DNA of 64,000 nt. It comes from Campylorhamphus procurvoides. Lineage: Eukaryota > Chordata > Aves > Passeriformes > Dendrocolaptidae. Numbering within the stretch: position 1 is the stretch's first letter. The stretch covers positions 24,409 through 88,408 of the forward strand of contig WBMV01002658.1 in the NCBI GenBank assembly GCA_013396655.1, written 5' to 3'. The text below holds more notes on this DNA, generated by a model. That model was given only the letters and a program-made list of their open reading frames with translations, did not search any database and was not told the DNA's origin. The stretch is not shown here.

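Noticed and set aside
228..64000. Titin rather than obscurin
   Set aside because: No PEVK, FN3 or N2A-like sequence occurs, and the CxCG and EAAGQ modules are obscurin signatures.

Overview
The window is an internal piece of one very large vertebrate muscle gene, read on the minus strand. I see 47 exons that encode 45 tandem immunoglobulin (I-set) modules, about 11.9 kb of coding sequence in 64 kb, and no other gene. The module signatures ([10 protein letters not shown], ALPxx[21 protein letters not shown]) are those I know from obscurin (OBSCN), the giant sarcomeric scaffold at the M-band and Z-disc periphery. No start codon, stop codon, FN3, IQ, SH3, RhoGEF or kinase domain is visible, so both ends of the gene lie outside.

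The host is a bird. The introns carry many CR1 LINE fragments with the typical ATTCTATGATTCT-like 3' ends. A tRNA-Ile-headed SINE with a CR1-like tail (about 1895-2038) and a short solo LTR (about 15590-16030) resemble repeats known from passerines, so a songbird is likely but not proven.

Modules are numbered M1-M45 in transcript order, from high to low coordinates. M1-M5 (64000-53066) are near-identical, recently duplicated EAAGQ-type modules. M6 is a divergent module without its B-strand cysteine. M7-M18 (50887-37670) form six pairs in which a canonical module alternates with one lacking the F-strand cysteine; two modules in this block, M11 and M12, are each split over two exons. M19-M24 are mixed. 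M25-M37 (26948-10746) are thirteen modules with a CxCG motif after the F strand. M38-M45 (9048-228) end the window and contain a three-module echo (M41-M43 repeated from M44).

Almost every module is one symmetric phase 1-1 exon of 264-276 bases, so modules can be gained, lost or skipped without a frameshift. Inferred role: a long flexible or elastic Ig chain between the interaction sites at the two ends of obscurin.

The points that most deserve a second look are: a minisatellite that multiplies the splice donor of M28; a GC-AG intron after M40; two tandem duplications whose junctions coincide with single N bases; the homogenised M1-M5 block; and the alternating-cysteine super-repeat. I found no new gene system. 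Short intronic repeats and possible assembly errors make up the rest.
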